This document shows, one piece after another, positions 23,381-34,368 of a DNA stretch of 64,000 nucleotides. The DNA comes from Artemisia argyi (lineage: Eukaryota > Streptophyta > Magnoliopsida > Asterales > Asteraceae). Where the stretch lies: positions 114,771,728 to 114,835,727 of the forward strand of contig CM060693.1 in NCBI GenBank assembly GCA_030686995.1, given 5' to 3'. Below the pieces are notes generated by a model, which worked only from the letters and a program-made list of their open reading frames with translations, was not told the origin of the DNA and ran no database searches. How positions within the stretch are numbered: position 1 is the stretch's first letter; every line of letters begins with the position of its first letter. The position numbers were made by a program, and so were the translations under genes.

Positions 23381-23735
23381 ACCAAAAGCCATCACTTCTG
23401 GAGTAGCCAGGTGTAAGAACTGTGGCACACCTGATAACCGTGTGATTTTGAGCAAACCACCAGCTGTCAACGGATCTGATTTGTCTTTACCAAGAGCCGT
23501 TTGCTCCTGGACTAGCCAGCTCTTGATGGAATAGTCAACATCTTGGTGAGCTGATTTCCAATTATGGTTTTTCCACTGCCTTTACCACAAGCCATAATCT
23601 TGCGGTCTAGCCAACTCATTCGCTTTATGGGATATGGGGAGTTGAGGAACCATACAATTTTGGGCAAATTGCAAGCCGTAAACGGATTTGAGTTATCTTT
23701 ACCAAGAGCCGTTTGCTCCTGGATTAGCCAATCCC
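23381..23735 (-). repeat. degenerate 2 x ~205-bp repeat in the 3' region of C
   Basis: accaNaagcc...tagcca blocks occur at 23381, 23489, 23584 and 23701. The first pair and the second pair form a larger repeat offset by 203-212 bp (ccgtgtgattttgagcaaa matches ccatacaattttgggcaaa). The second block also has 7-bp inverted arms caagagc/gctcttg. The function is unknown. Confidence 0.7.
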
Positions 23736-23861
23736 TTTTGTCGTTTAGACACGGCGGACTGATTACCACAAAAATTTTGAAATAAAGTGAAAAATTTTTG
23801 AAAATTTTGGGCCAAAATGGGGGTACTTGAAAGTATTTTGCGATAAAATTCGCTAGAATTT

Positions 23862-23909
23862 CCCCCCCCCCCCCCCCACACTTAGAAATGAATATTGTCC
23901 TCAATATTC
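23862..23909 (-). promoter_or_regulatory. internal purine tract plus stem-loop in C
   Basis: A 16-base C run (G run in sense), acacttag, then gaatattg-tcct-caatattc, a perfect 8-bp stem at 23890-23909. It is the counterpart of 9863-9905 in A and 33480-33520 in D. Confidence 0.6.
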
Positions 23910-24191
23910 AAAGTCCCGGCTATTATGCCGACTCTTTGAACGTAAAAAGATAATATTCGAAGCTAACTGTGGAATTATTGTTTTGTATTTTTCACTTTAT
24001 TTATCTGTACATACAATCACACATTTTTTTTGAACTTATATACATATATACATTTTCAAATTAGCGGGGGGTTGGCCATTCCCCCACACTAGGGTGGTAG
24101 AAAGTAGAAGGAAATCAGAGATACGGGTGAAAACCCGTTTTGTGCTATTGTTTTTGTTCATCGAGTCGCTAGCTTCACTCGATCCCCGAAT
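23910..24191 (-). other. non-coding region after the pol stop of C
   Basis: No ORF. A 7-bp inverted repeat atcgagt/actcgat lies around 24160-24183, just downstream of the pol stop, and a further cccccacact word at about 24081. Confidence 0.5.
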
Positions 24192-27100
24192 TTAATTGTC
24201 CTTGGGGAAAGTTTGGAGATCCGGGACAACCATGGATGGTATGTCCTCTCCAAAGTAATGTTTTAAATGATCTCCATTCACTTTAAAATTAGGACCGTCA
24301 TTTTGAGATAATTCGACGGTGCCATAGGGATAAACCTTAACGATAGTGAATGGACCAGTCCATCGGGTTTTGAGCTTTCCCGAGAAGATCTTGAGTCTAG
24401 AGTTGAAAAGAAGGACTCGATCACCAACGTTGAAAACGCGGTTTTTGATTTTTGAGTCATGTATCTTCTTTGTCTTTTCCTTATAGATCAAAGAGTTCTC
24501 GTAAGCTTGATCACGAAGTTCGTTTAATTCATTTAGTTGAACTTTTCTATGATCACCCGTAGTTTTGAGGTCAAAATTGGAATGCTTGAGAGCCCAATAG
24601 GCTTTATGCTCAAGCTCGATCGGTAGATGGCATGCTTTCCCGTACACAAGCTTGTAAGGCGTACACCCAATGGGTGTTTTGTATGCCATACGGAAAGCCC
24701 ATAGTGCATCATCTAATTTATTCGACCAAGATGCATGATTTTCCCCAACGGTTCTTTCCAATATTCTCTTGATGCCTCGATTGGAAACTTCTACTTGTCC
24801 ACTGGTTTGAGGGTGGTACGCAGTAGAAAGATGGTGAGTTACACCATACTTTTGCATGACTTTATCGAATTTGTCATTGCAAAAATGCGTACCACGATCA
24901 CTAATTATAGCACGTGGAGTTCCAAATCGAGCAAAGAGAGCTTTCAAAAATTTCACGACTACTCGGGCATCATTTGTGGGTAAAGCTTTCGCTTCAACCC
25001 ATTTTGACAAATAGTCAACAGCCACGAGTATATACTTGTTTCCATGAGATGACGGAAATGGCCCCATAAAATCAATGCCCCATACGTCAAATATTTCACA
25101 AACTTGAATTGCATTTTGTGGCATTTCATTCTTTTGTGAAATATTCCCGTGACGTTGACAAGCGTCACAGGATTTGACCAATTCTTGGGCATCCTTGTAA
25201 ATCGTGGGCTAAAAGAATCCGAAGTCAAACACCTTTTTGGCGGTGTAATTTGGATTGTGGTGGCCCCCCGTGGGACCAGCATGGCAAGCCTTAAGAATTT
25301 CAGTGGCTTCTTGACCATATACACACCGCCGGATGACTTGATCTGCACAGATTTTGAAGAGGTAGGGGTCGTCCCAGAAGTAATGTTTTACATCTTTGAA
25401 GAATTTATTTTTCTGTTGGGACGACATCCCTTTCACCACAAAGTTACCCGCAAGGTAGTTTGCAAAGTCGGCAAACCACGGGGTAATAGAATCTCCACGA
25501 AAGGTAACCGCATTGAGTGTCTCGAGAGGGAATGTTTCATTAATTTCTTTCCTCTCGAAGACATCTTGATGGGGGTTTTCCAATCGGGAGAGATGATCAG
25601 CAGCTAGGTTCTCAGCTCCTTTTTTATCACGAATAATGATATCAAATTCCTGTAGGAGGAGAACCCAACGAAGAAGTCTCGGCTTTGCATCTTGTTTTGC
25701 AAAAAGGTACTTCAAAGCCGAGTGATCCGTATACACTATGCTTTTGGTCAGTATCAAGTATGGCCGGAATTTTTCAAAATCATACACCACAGCTAATAAT
25801 TCTTTTTCGGTAGTGGTGTAATGGCTTTGAGCCTCGGTCATAGTTTTGCTGGCATAGTGTATAGGCTGAAAATGTTTTGTTTTTCGTTGCCCCAAGACTG
25901 CCCCTATCGCATAATCACTAGCATCACACATGAGCTCGAAGGGCAAGTCCCAATCGGGGGCAACAAGAATCGGTGCCTCGGTAAGCTTTTTCTTAAGTGT
26001 TTCAAAAGCTTCGATGCACTCTGGGGAGAAGATAAAAGGAACATCCTTTTCGAGGAGATGGGTCATAGGCCAGGCGATTTTAGAAAAATCTTGAATAAAC
26101 CTACAATAGAAACCGGCATGACCCAAAAAGCTCCTAATACCTTTGACGGTAGTGGGATGAGGTAATTTTGCAATGACATCGATTTTGGCTTTGTCAACCT
26201 CAATCCCATTCTTTGAAATTTTATGGCCGAGGACAATGCCCTCTTTGACCATAAAGTGACTCTTCTCCCAATTGAGACACAAGTTTATGTCTTCACATCG
26301 TTTCAACATATTTTCCAAGTGGGAGAGACAAGATTGGAACGAATCCCCAATGACCGAAAAGTCATCCATGAATACCTCCATTGTTTTTCCGATCATGTCG
26401 GAAAAGATTGACATCATGCACCTTTGGAAAGTGCCAGGAGCGTTGCATAAACCAAAAGGCATGCGACGGTAGGCAAAGGTTCCGTAAGGGCATGTGAAGG
26501 TAGTTTTCTCTTGATCCTGTTGATCAATGGGGATTTGAAAGTATCCCGAGAAACCATCGAGGAAACAATAGTACTCATTCCCCGCTAATCTCTCGAGCAT
26601 TTGATCCATGAAGGGTAGAGGAAAATGGTCTTTACGGGTGGCTTCATTTAGTTTTCTATAATCTATACATACACGCCATCCCGTAACCAAACGAGTTGGA
26701 ATCAACTCGTTTTCCTCATTGGTGACAACAGTTATGCCACCCTTCTTAGGAACACAATGGATGGGACTCACCCAAGGACTATCAGAAATAGGGTAAATCA
26801 ATCCAGCATCAAGAAGTTTTAGAACTTCTTGTTTGATAACTTCGTGAATTTTAGGATTTACCCTCCTTTGATGTTGCACCGCGGGTTTGAAGTCATCCTC
26901 CATCAAGATTTTGTGTGAACAAAATTCAGGGTTGATACCCTTAATGTCGGAGAGTCTCCAAGCAATTGCTCGCTTGTGTGACTTCAAAACCTTTATGAGT
27001 GCGGTTTTCTCCTCATCTTTCAAGCCTTTGGCAATAATGACGGGTAGTTTATCATCACCCTCCAAAAATGCATACTCAAGATGAGGAGGCAACTCTTTGA

Positions 27101-29900
27101 GCTCGACTTGAGGAGAATCATCAGTTTTCTCAACATATTTGATCTCCTCTTTATGAAGTGTTGGTGGTAGAACAGGAAGAGGAGATGGATCTTTGTTTAA
27201 TAATTTCTCAAGCAGGAGAATATCCCTCTCGGGGTCAATCTCTTGGTTATAGATTCCTTCAGGAATCGAATCACTTTTGAGAAAGGCCTCAATTTCTTCT
27301 GAGATGAAGTCACTTCCCTTAAACGGAGTGGGGGAAGGAAAAGAATTGGCAATGATGGGGTAAGAAGATGGAGTGAAGTTTTTACTCGAAGAATTATCAT
27401 TGAAACCTAGAACCTCTTGAGCGTACTCCTCAGAAGCAACATCAGTGACATCGATTCGGTTAACCGATTTAGTGTCATAATTTGAGGAGTACCTCGAAGT
27501 TTGATCGAGGTTGAATGTTACGGCTTCATTACCAACACGAAGAGTTATTACCTCTTCGTGCACATCGATTAGAGCACGGCCCGTTCTCAGGAATCCTCTT
27601 CCAAGAATGAGAGGAACCCTAGGATCAGCATCGAATTCAACAACAACGAAATCAGCGGGGAAGTGAAACTCTCCTACTTTCACAAATACGTCCTTGGCAA
27701 TGCCAAGGGGATGAGTAATGGACCGATCTGCAAGCTCAAGAGTCATGCTGGTAGGAGTAAGTTCTGGAAGAGAAAGTTTCTTCCACACTGAATTAGGCAT
27801 CAGGTTGATGCTAGCGCCAAGATCGGCCAAGGCGAAGCATTCAACCATCCCAGGAAAAACACATGGAATGAGAAATCTCCCAGGGTCTCCAAGCTTCTTA
27901 GGAAGCTTCTTTAAGATAACTGCTGAGCAGTTTTCGTTCAATGGAGTCTTTGCCATTTCGTACAATTTTTCCTTGTTGCTTAACAAGTTTTTGATCATCG
28001 ATGCAAATTTGGGCATCAGGATGATAGCATCCGGATGGCTAACGTCAAAATGAAAATCTTGAAAGATTTGATAAAACTTATCCATTTGGTGACTAGCCTT
28101 TTCGCGAAGCTTTTGCTCATTAAGTCGAGATGGGTATGGTATCGAAGGTTTGGATTTAGGGTTCTCAACAGGAGTTATTGGTGGTTCAAATACAACTCCT
28201 GGTTTGGTCTTTGGAACAACCTGAGGGTGGACATGTGCGGTACTTCGTGGGCTAGTAGATTGCACCTTGTCCTTGGTTGCCTCAGGCTCAATTTCCACTA
28301 CCTTGGGAAAAGGAGGAGGAGGAGGAGGTAGTGGCGGTTCATCATAAGCTTTACCACTACGTGTGGTAATATCTTTGAGTTCACCCTTAGGGTTGACAAC
28401 TGTATTACCAGGAAGACCTCCCGAAGTAGAGGGTGGAGCGATATGACTCATGAGACTAGCAAACATATTCTCAATCTTGTTTTGAGATTGATCAATTTTG
28501 TTGTTTGTTGCTATAAGCTCATTCTTCAGCTCATTACCTTGCTTGGTTATTGAAGATTGAAATTCATTCTTCAAATTTGAGATTTGATTATGCATTGCCC
28601 TCATTTTGGTCTTATTAACTTTAATGTAGTTATTGAGCTCGTTAGGGAGAGGTTCTTGGTAATTAGGAGCTGAATACCCTTGATTACCCCTTTGGGGTGG
28701 GTATTGATTCACAGGGGTATGAGTTTGATATTGCATGTTATTACCCCTTGGTGGATTAGGATTAAACCTATTTGGATTTTGAGGAAACCCGGGTGGTCCA
28801 CCTAGGTCGCTAGCGCGGTAGTTTGGTTCCACTTGAGGACGGTATTGGTTACCTCCTTGGTTGGAACTTCCGGCTATTGCATTGACTTCAAATGGATTGC
28901 CTTCGGTGGCAGTGCAATTGTAATACGAGTGTGGACCACCACAAGTGACACAAACTTCTACCTTTTTGATTTTAGCTTGTGGAGAAGGTTGAGGAGAAGA
29001 AACTTTCTTGCTTTTGGTGAGAACCAATGCATGAATTGCTTCCGTGAGTTTGTCAAGTCTAGCATCGGTGCTAGACTGAGCCACGGGCGATGAGGTAGAA
29101 GCAACAACATTCCCTTGGGAAACAACCGGTTTGCTTCGTGGAATGCGGACCTTAGATTTATTCTCAATGATCGCTAAAGCATCCTTTGTGGTACGATTCA
29201 AGAAATTACCCCTAGCGGAGGAATTGAGAGAGTCTTGATCGCTTTGGCTCACACCATTGTAGAAAGTATCGAGTTGCATCAACTCGGAAAAGCCATGGTG
29301 AGGGCATTTGCGAAGCAATTCCTTATAGCGATCCCATGCCTCACTAAATGATTCATCAAATTTCTGCGTGAATTTCATGATCTCATTCTTAAGACTTGTG
29401 GTTTTAGAAGGAGGAAAGAATTCATTCACGAACTTTTTTACCAAATCTTCCCATGTCACAATCGATCGAGGGGTTTGTTTATCAAGCCAAATCCGGGCAG
29501 CCCCATCGATGGAAAAAGGGAAGAGAAGAAGTTTGATTGCCTCTTCAGGGACATTTTTGCATTTGATGGTGGATGTGATTTTATTAAACCATCGAATGTG
29601 ATCATGAGGATCGTCCCGTTCAAAACCGTAGAATTGACGCGGAGTGACCAGGTTTATCAACCCAGTTTTAAGCTCAAAATTCTCGGCCACGATGGCCGGA
29701 ACAACGATAGCATCTCCGTAACCCTCGACGGATGCTTGGAGAAGCTCGTTCATAGTTGGCTCAGCAGCCATGATAACGGAAGATGTGGGAACAGTACGGA
29801 TCTCAGATCCGACTGTTGGTGCTGAACGTCGACGACGTCTTCTAGGTATTCTTACAAGCTCACGTAATGGGCTAGTAGACCTAGAAGAGCGAGTGCGCAT
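24192..29900 (-). CDS. gag-pol: element C gag-pol polyprotein with one internal TAG
   Basis: One frame of 1,902 codons interrupted only by TAG at 25209-25211 (after residue 1563), where the family normally has Trp (GFFW). ATG at 29898-29900. Gag core about residues 55-250 ([19 protein letters not shown]); knuckle [13 protein letters not shown] at 317-329; proline-rich linker 340-420; coiled segment 420-480; aspartic protease with DLGAS at 693-697 and ILGRGFL about 765; RT about 1020-1210 with FMDD at 1177-1180; RNase H with DAS at 1326; integrase zinc finger starting HAGPTGGHH at 1540 and ending CDAC after the stop; integrase core with GIDF, SDRGTHF and GQVEVSNR carrying the D, D and E; C-terminal tail ending FPKDN. 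The full Gypsy order is present, and apart from the TAG I see no frameshift. It probably encoded the functions that A and D lack. The rightward ORFs inside it are shadows. Confidence 0.93.
25209..25211 (-). other. in-frame TAG inside the integrase zinc finger
   Basis: TTT TAG CCC; one G-to-A change from TGG would create it. The downstream context lacks the CARYYA motif of known leaky stops, so a simple nonsense mutation is more likely than programmed readthrough. Confidence 0.8.
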
Positions 29901-30429
29901 GCACTAAAAACAAACTCACTCAAAATAAAATCGAGGCAAAACGACAGTGAACTTAAACCAATAATCACAAGTGAATGGCTTCTTTAGGAAAGGTACACCA
30001 CTCACAGAGATACAAAGGCAAGTTTTATATATTTGGTTTGGGAACTTATTATGTCCACACCCCCAGTTGGTAGGTGTTCTGTCTTGGTTTGCGACGATTT
30101 ATTTTTATGTAGAATTATTATTCACAAGAAAAGATGGATTTTTTTGTGTTTTGTGTATGGGTTTAAAAACTTTTGGACAATATTTTTGGTATCGTCTCGT
30201 AATCTAAAATCGTTTCTCTTTAAGAATCACCTTAAAAGATAACCGATTCAGAAAACGTTACGATCTGTTTTGTTGTTTTTTTAATTTTTTTTGGTGTTTT
30301 AACACTTTAGGAAAAGTGTTAATGGCTTTTTTATGTTTTGATTTAAAATTTACAAAAGTGGTGGTATTTGTACAGTGAATGAGGTGAAATAACACTAATC
30401 TCAAATGACGCTATAGAAACGCGCACACC
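29901..30429 (-). other. 5' leader of element C
   Basis: About 530 bases between the primer site and the gag ATG. No ORF of note. Plus-strand T-rich at 30260-30300. Confidence 0.6.
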
Positions 30430-30447
30430 TCCCCGGCAGCGGCGCCA
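30430..30447 (-). promoter_or_regulatory. element C primer binding site (tRNA-Asp)
   Basis: The minus strand reads TGGCGCCGCTGCCGGGGA, 5 bases from the LTR; one mismatch to the tRNA-Asp 3' end as recalled. Confidence 0.85.
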
Positions 30448-30452
30448 AAAAT

Positions 30453-30466
30453 TGATTGATGCTAAA
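30453..30466 (-). repeat. element C 5' LTR, first 14 bases before the D insertion
   Basis: TGATTGATGCTAAA, identical to 19699-19712. CTAAA (30462-30466) is the D target duplication. Confidence 0.9.
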
Positions 30467-31851
30467 TGATACGTGGGAATCGCACCAGGCTTTACCTCTC
30501 AAGGGATCTTGAGAAGCTTACAACCCCCACCAGGCAGTGTACCTGATCGTTGTAGTATAGTATAGTGACAAGTACCGGGGGATTGATCATTCAGCTAGGA
30601 ATAGTGTCACTAGGATTAGAAAACCTAAATACTAGTTCTAAAGGTGAGAGATGATTCTTTTTTGTATTTTTATATTTTTTAGAAAGCAAGTAAAAATCTC
30701 GGGTTTGAAGGATTTGGGCGGAAATAGTTGCTAGTCAACTAACCCAATACTAAAGATGCAATCAAAATAAAATACTAGAAATGAAAATAAACTAAATTAT
30801 ACTAAAGTTGTGAGCAATAAGTGGAGAAAATGTGTTTACTTAGATTTCACTACTCCCTAGACATCTTTTATATGCTAATTACTTGTTATAGTTGCATGGA
30901 TGACGGATTGTATTCCTTAATACCATTCATGGGGTAGCGCACTTAACTCCCCAATTCTATGAGCTCTTATCTCCTCCTATGCCATGCCCAACACAACCAT
31001 AGGGATTATAAACAGTGGCTCATGAATTAAATACTACCAATAAAGACCTAATGCCATCGGTTCATGTTTCCTAAGACGTTCAAGCATGTTACCATTTGGA
31101 GATCTGCTAGTTTTCTTAAGCCTAACATATAAATCATTCATCCAAAACAATTATAAACAAGTAATCAACACATAATTAACATCTAGGTTTCATTAGATCC
31201 AAGCAAACACAAGATAGATCTAGCCTAACATGATGGAATTAAGACAAGAACAAGATATAAACAACCAACACATAGACATATTGATTGAATTAAAAGAATA
31301 CTTATCTCAATTACACATGAAAGGTATCAAGGGTTTAGAACCCTTGAAAAACCTGTAAAATTCGCACCAAGTTCATACTTAGGGTTTCTCCAAAACTTCT
31401 CTCTTTTTAATGTGAAAATTAGAAAACTATATATAGGAAATAGGGTCTGACGGCGTCAAGACCAATCTTGTGACGCCGTCACCTCGCCGCCAAAACTCTT
31501 CTCGGACTGCCTTGATCTACTTTTGACGCCGTCATGTGTTATGCATTTTACTCTTGACGCCCTTTCTTGTGACGCCGTCAAATCTGTACTGGGTTGTCAT
31601 GGAATTTACTCTTGACGCCGTCAGGATGTTACTATTGACGCCATCACCTACTGTTCCCAGCAAGGGAAATTAAGACTTTGGCGTTTTCTTCACTTTTATG
31701 CTCCAAAACGTCCGAATTGCTTCCTTTTCCAGATTTCACTCCCAAAGTACCTAAAATCACAAAAGGAATGATTTAGGGCAATATTTGATCAAATAAATTC
31801 AATTCCGGGCTTACATGACCCCCTAAAAGTGGTTCATTTTTCGCCTCATCA
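30467..31851 (-). repeat. element D 3' LTR
   Basis: Partner of 45633-47035; ends cgcctcatca. The tRNA-Asp-like stretch at 30547-30576 includes 15 bases (tcgttgtagtatagt) identical to tRNA-Asp positions 2-16 as recalled. Confidence 0.92.
31427..31646 (-). promoter_or_regulatory. LTR promoter of D: TATA box plus TGACG palindrome array (left copy)
   Basis: TATA box ctatatatag 31427-31436. TGACGNCGTCA-type palindromes start at 31448-31458, continue near 31471, 31524, 31570 and 31612, and end with a degenerate copy at 31636-31646. Confidence 0.65.
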
Positions 31852-31891
31852 TATACCCTTACATTTGAGATTTGCTTGTCCTCAAGCAAAT
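31852..31891 (-). promoter_or_regulatory. element D polypurine tract and stem-loop
   Basis: Perfect 9-bp stem atttgcttg-tcct-caagcaaat (31870-31891) followed in sense by aaatgtaagggtata next to the LTR. Confidence 0.6.
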
Positions 31892-34300
31892 GCACTTTTA
31901 TTCTACTCAAAAGACAAGTTAGGAGTCATTTAACACTAATATAAAAGTAATTACAACAAATAATCGTTCCACTAAAGACCAATAGACAAGCACGGAGGTC
32001 ATACACTAGCACCTCACAAATAGTATTTAGATACTCACATCTCTCGGGTGTAATAAAGTATAAATTACAATATGGAAACGGAAGATATCTCTCACTACCT
32101 GTCATAGCAAAATAGATTACCATAGGCTTGGGAAAGGATCAAACCTCCACCACATGGCGTAAGCACCTAGGATAAACTATCAAAGAGGTCTTTTAAAGGG
32201 TTGCAACGTTAGGTGTAGGGATATGAAATACACGGTTTTGTTGGATAAAGGAAGTTTTACTGGTGGCGAGTTAACAATCTTGGTTAATTACATGTACAAT
32301 ATGGCGTTGCTAAGCCAAGACTAGACTCGACTTAAGCTAATAAATGAAAAATAACAAAAACATAAAATAAACATAGAATGAAACAGGATGGTACTCCGTA
32401 TGTTTTTTTCTCTTTTTCCTTTTTCTATTTTCTTTTTCTTTTTCTTGATTTTTTTCGATTTTTTAGATTTTTTTTTTAATTTTTTTTATTTTTTTTTTAT
32501 TTTTTTTTATTTTTTTACATACACTCTTACCCTACCATCCAAAATAATACATTATAGGGAATGAATATTCCCCTTACACTTGAATCTTTACATACTTTAC
32601 ATTAAACTAATCTAATGACTCGAATTTAGAAAATCAAAACACTTGGAGCACTTTTAAGATTAACGTACGTATGGTGGTAATAAATGATGTTCTTCCCCAT
32701 TACTCCATAAAATAAGTACTTACCCATGAGTCCCAATCGTCCCAAAACAATATGTACGAAGATATGACTCGACTTAGCAACCATGTAATCAATTAGATAG
32801 TTAACTTAGGGTTTAACAAATAACAATAATGCACTAAAAATGAGCGCATACACAGAAGGCTAAGGCGATTTGGTTGTACATTTAAGTGGGGTGTAACAAA
32901 TTCTTCCTTTAAGTAAAATGCTTAAAGTTAGAAACGAAAAGATAGGCTCCGAGGGGTGTACTAGGGGTTTCGTGTACTAAAAATGAGTACAACGCTAAGG
33001 GTGTGGGAAAAATTAGTTGACTTAACTAGCCAAGTAATATGACTTAAATGGTCAAGTAATTGTAATACGGATTTAACACAAAGGTGATCCTAATGCCTCT
33101 TATCATGTAGTAAATCCTACTACACGAATGTAGTCTCACTAGCGGTCTTGGGATACATCACTAACGCAAGTTCTAGAATCTAAATGCTACCAGTACACTC
33201 ATAAGCACTAATAGTAAATGCTTTTTCTATCAAATCTAAAGGCGAACCTCACATATTTGGGTGGAAAATTTTTCTGAATATACGGTTATGTGCTAGTCAT
33301 ACAATCTCCTATCCATGAGACGCTTGCTATGGCTAAAGTTTCACTCCTAAATGTTGTAAAAAATTTTAAATTTGGCGTTAAAATTGCACTAACAAGAATT
33401 TCTCATAGTTTTATTACACATCTACCATCAAACAAAACAAACTCAAGCGAAAGTGTATCTGTAAGGTATCATCATTTTACCCTCCCCTTACACTTAGGAT
33501 GAACATTGTCCCCAATGTTCAAGTAAAGAATGTAAAAGTGAAATAAGTAACAAAAATTCAATCAAATACTCCCCTAATTCGCTCGGTATGGATAATAAGG
33601 TGGTCAGGTTAAATCTTCCTCCAAGAAAATGAACAATCAAAGCTTCCCTTCCAGAATGTAAATCATCTTCTTGTCAAACATAACCTGTAAATCCTGAGAA
33701 AATAGACAAAACAACCTTGCATAAAATCGGCGGCATCCTATATAAGTTACTAAATCCTAGAAAACAAGATAAGATATAATGCTTGTGGAATGAAGTTTGC
33801 AGATCTCCTGGAGATTATAAAACTTAATAATTCACAAAAACCATAAGACTCCGTTAGAAAAACAAACCGGTAAAATTTCTAGATTTTTACACGTGACGCC
33901 GTCAAGAGTTAATTCTTGACGCCGTCAGAAGTGATATGCAGAAATTCTTATGTTAAGTTTCCGGAAAATTTCTGGGAAAACTTGGTCCTACTTCCTGGAA
34001 AATCCTACAAAACTTCATTATGACTCAATACAAGCATTTGACTCTAACCAATACTAATATACATGTTCATTTAATATTGTGGAGAATCATGATCGGTGTG
34101 TTTCTTAAAAACATATTTCGGGTTTCCCCTTACACTTATCTTTTGCAAAAATACTTTTAGGTGGAGTTAAGACTAAGCTACAACAACAAAGTAAAGTATT
34201 TCCACTATTTAGTTTAGAAACATGATCTACCAACATTAAAAATAAAGCATGCATAAGGAAGCAAATAACAAACAAACAAAAATAAAATCACACAAAGCAT
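31892..34300 (-). other. non-coding 3' region of element D
   Basis: Counterpart of 8254-10408 and 14017-14276 in A. T-rich tract 32401-32515; two TGACGCCGTCA palindromes around 33894-33930; the target site that A's solo LTR used, still empty, at about 34023. No credible ORF. Confidence 0.7.
33480..33520 (-). promoter_or_regulatory. internal purine tract plus stem-loop in D
   Basis: accctccccttacactt then gaacattg-tccc-caatgttc (33501-33520), identical stem to A. Confidence 0.55.
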
Positions 34301-34362
34301 GGGTTGCCTCCCAAGAAGCGCTTTTCTTTATTTACGAGTCTTGTAGCTAGACTCAAGGTCAT
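34300..34362 (-). promoter_or_regulatory. conserved post-gag hairpin region (D copy)
   Basis: tgggttgcctccca and gagtcttgtagctagactc hairpins directly after the gag/protease stop, nearly identical to 14276-14340. Confidence 0.5.
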
Positions 34363-34368
34363 GGGTTA

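Noticed and set aside
25209..25211. Programmed stop-codon readthrough in C
   Set aside because: The downstream CCC lacks known readthrough context and the codon aligns with a Trp; a mutation is simpler.
25149..29825. Plus-strand ORFs of 60-150 residues inside the C gag-pol region
   Set aside because: They are antisense shadows of a long, motif-rich minus-strand frame and have no family features.
30547..30576. A tRNA-Asp gene
   Set aside because: Only the 5' half is present, with five extra bases; there is no anticodon arm or T arm.
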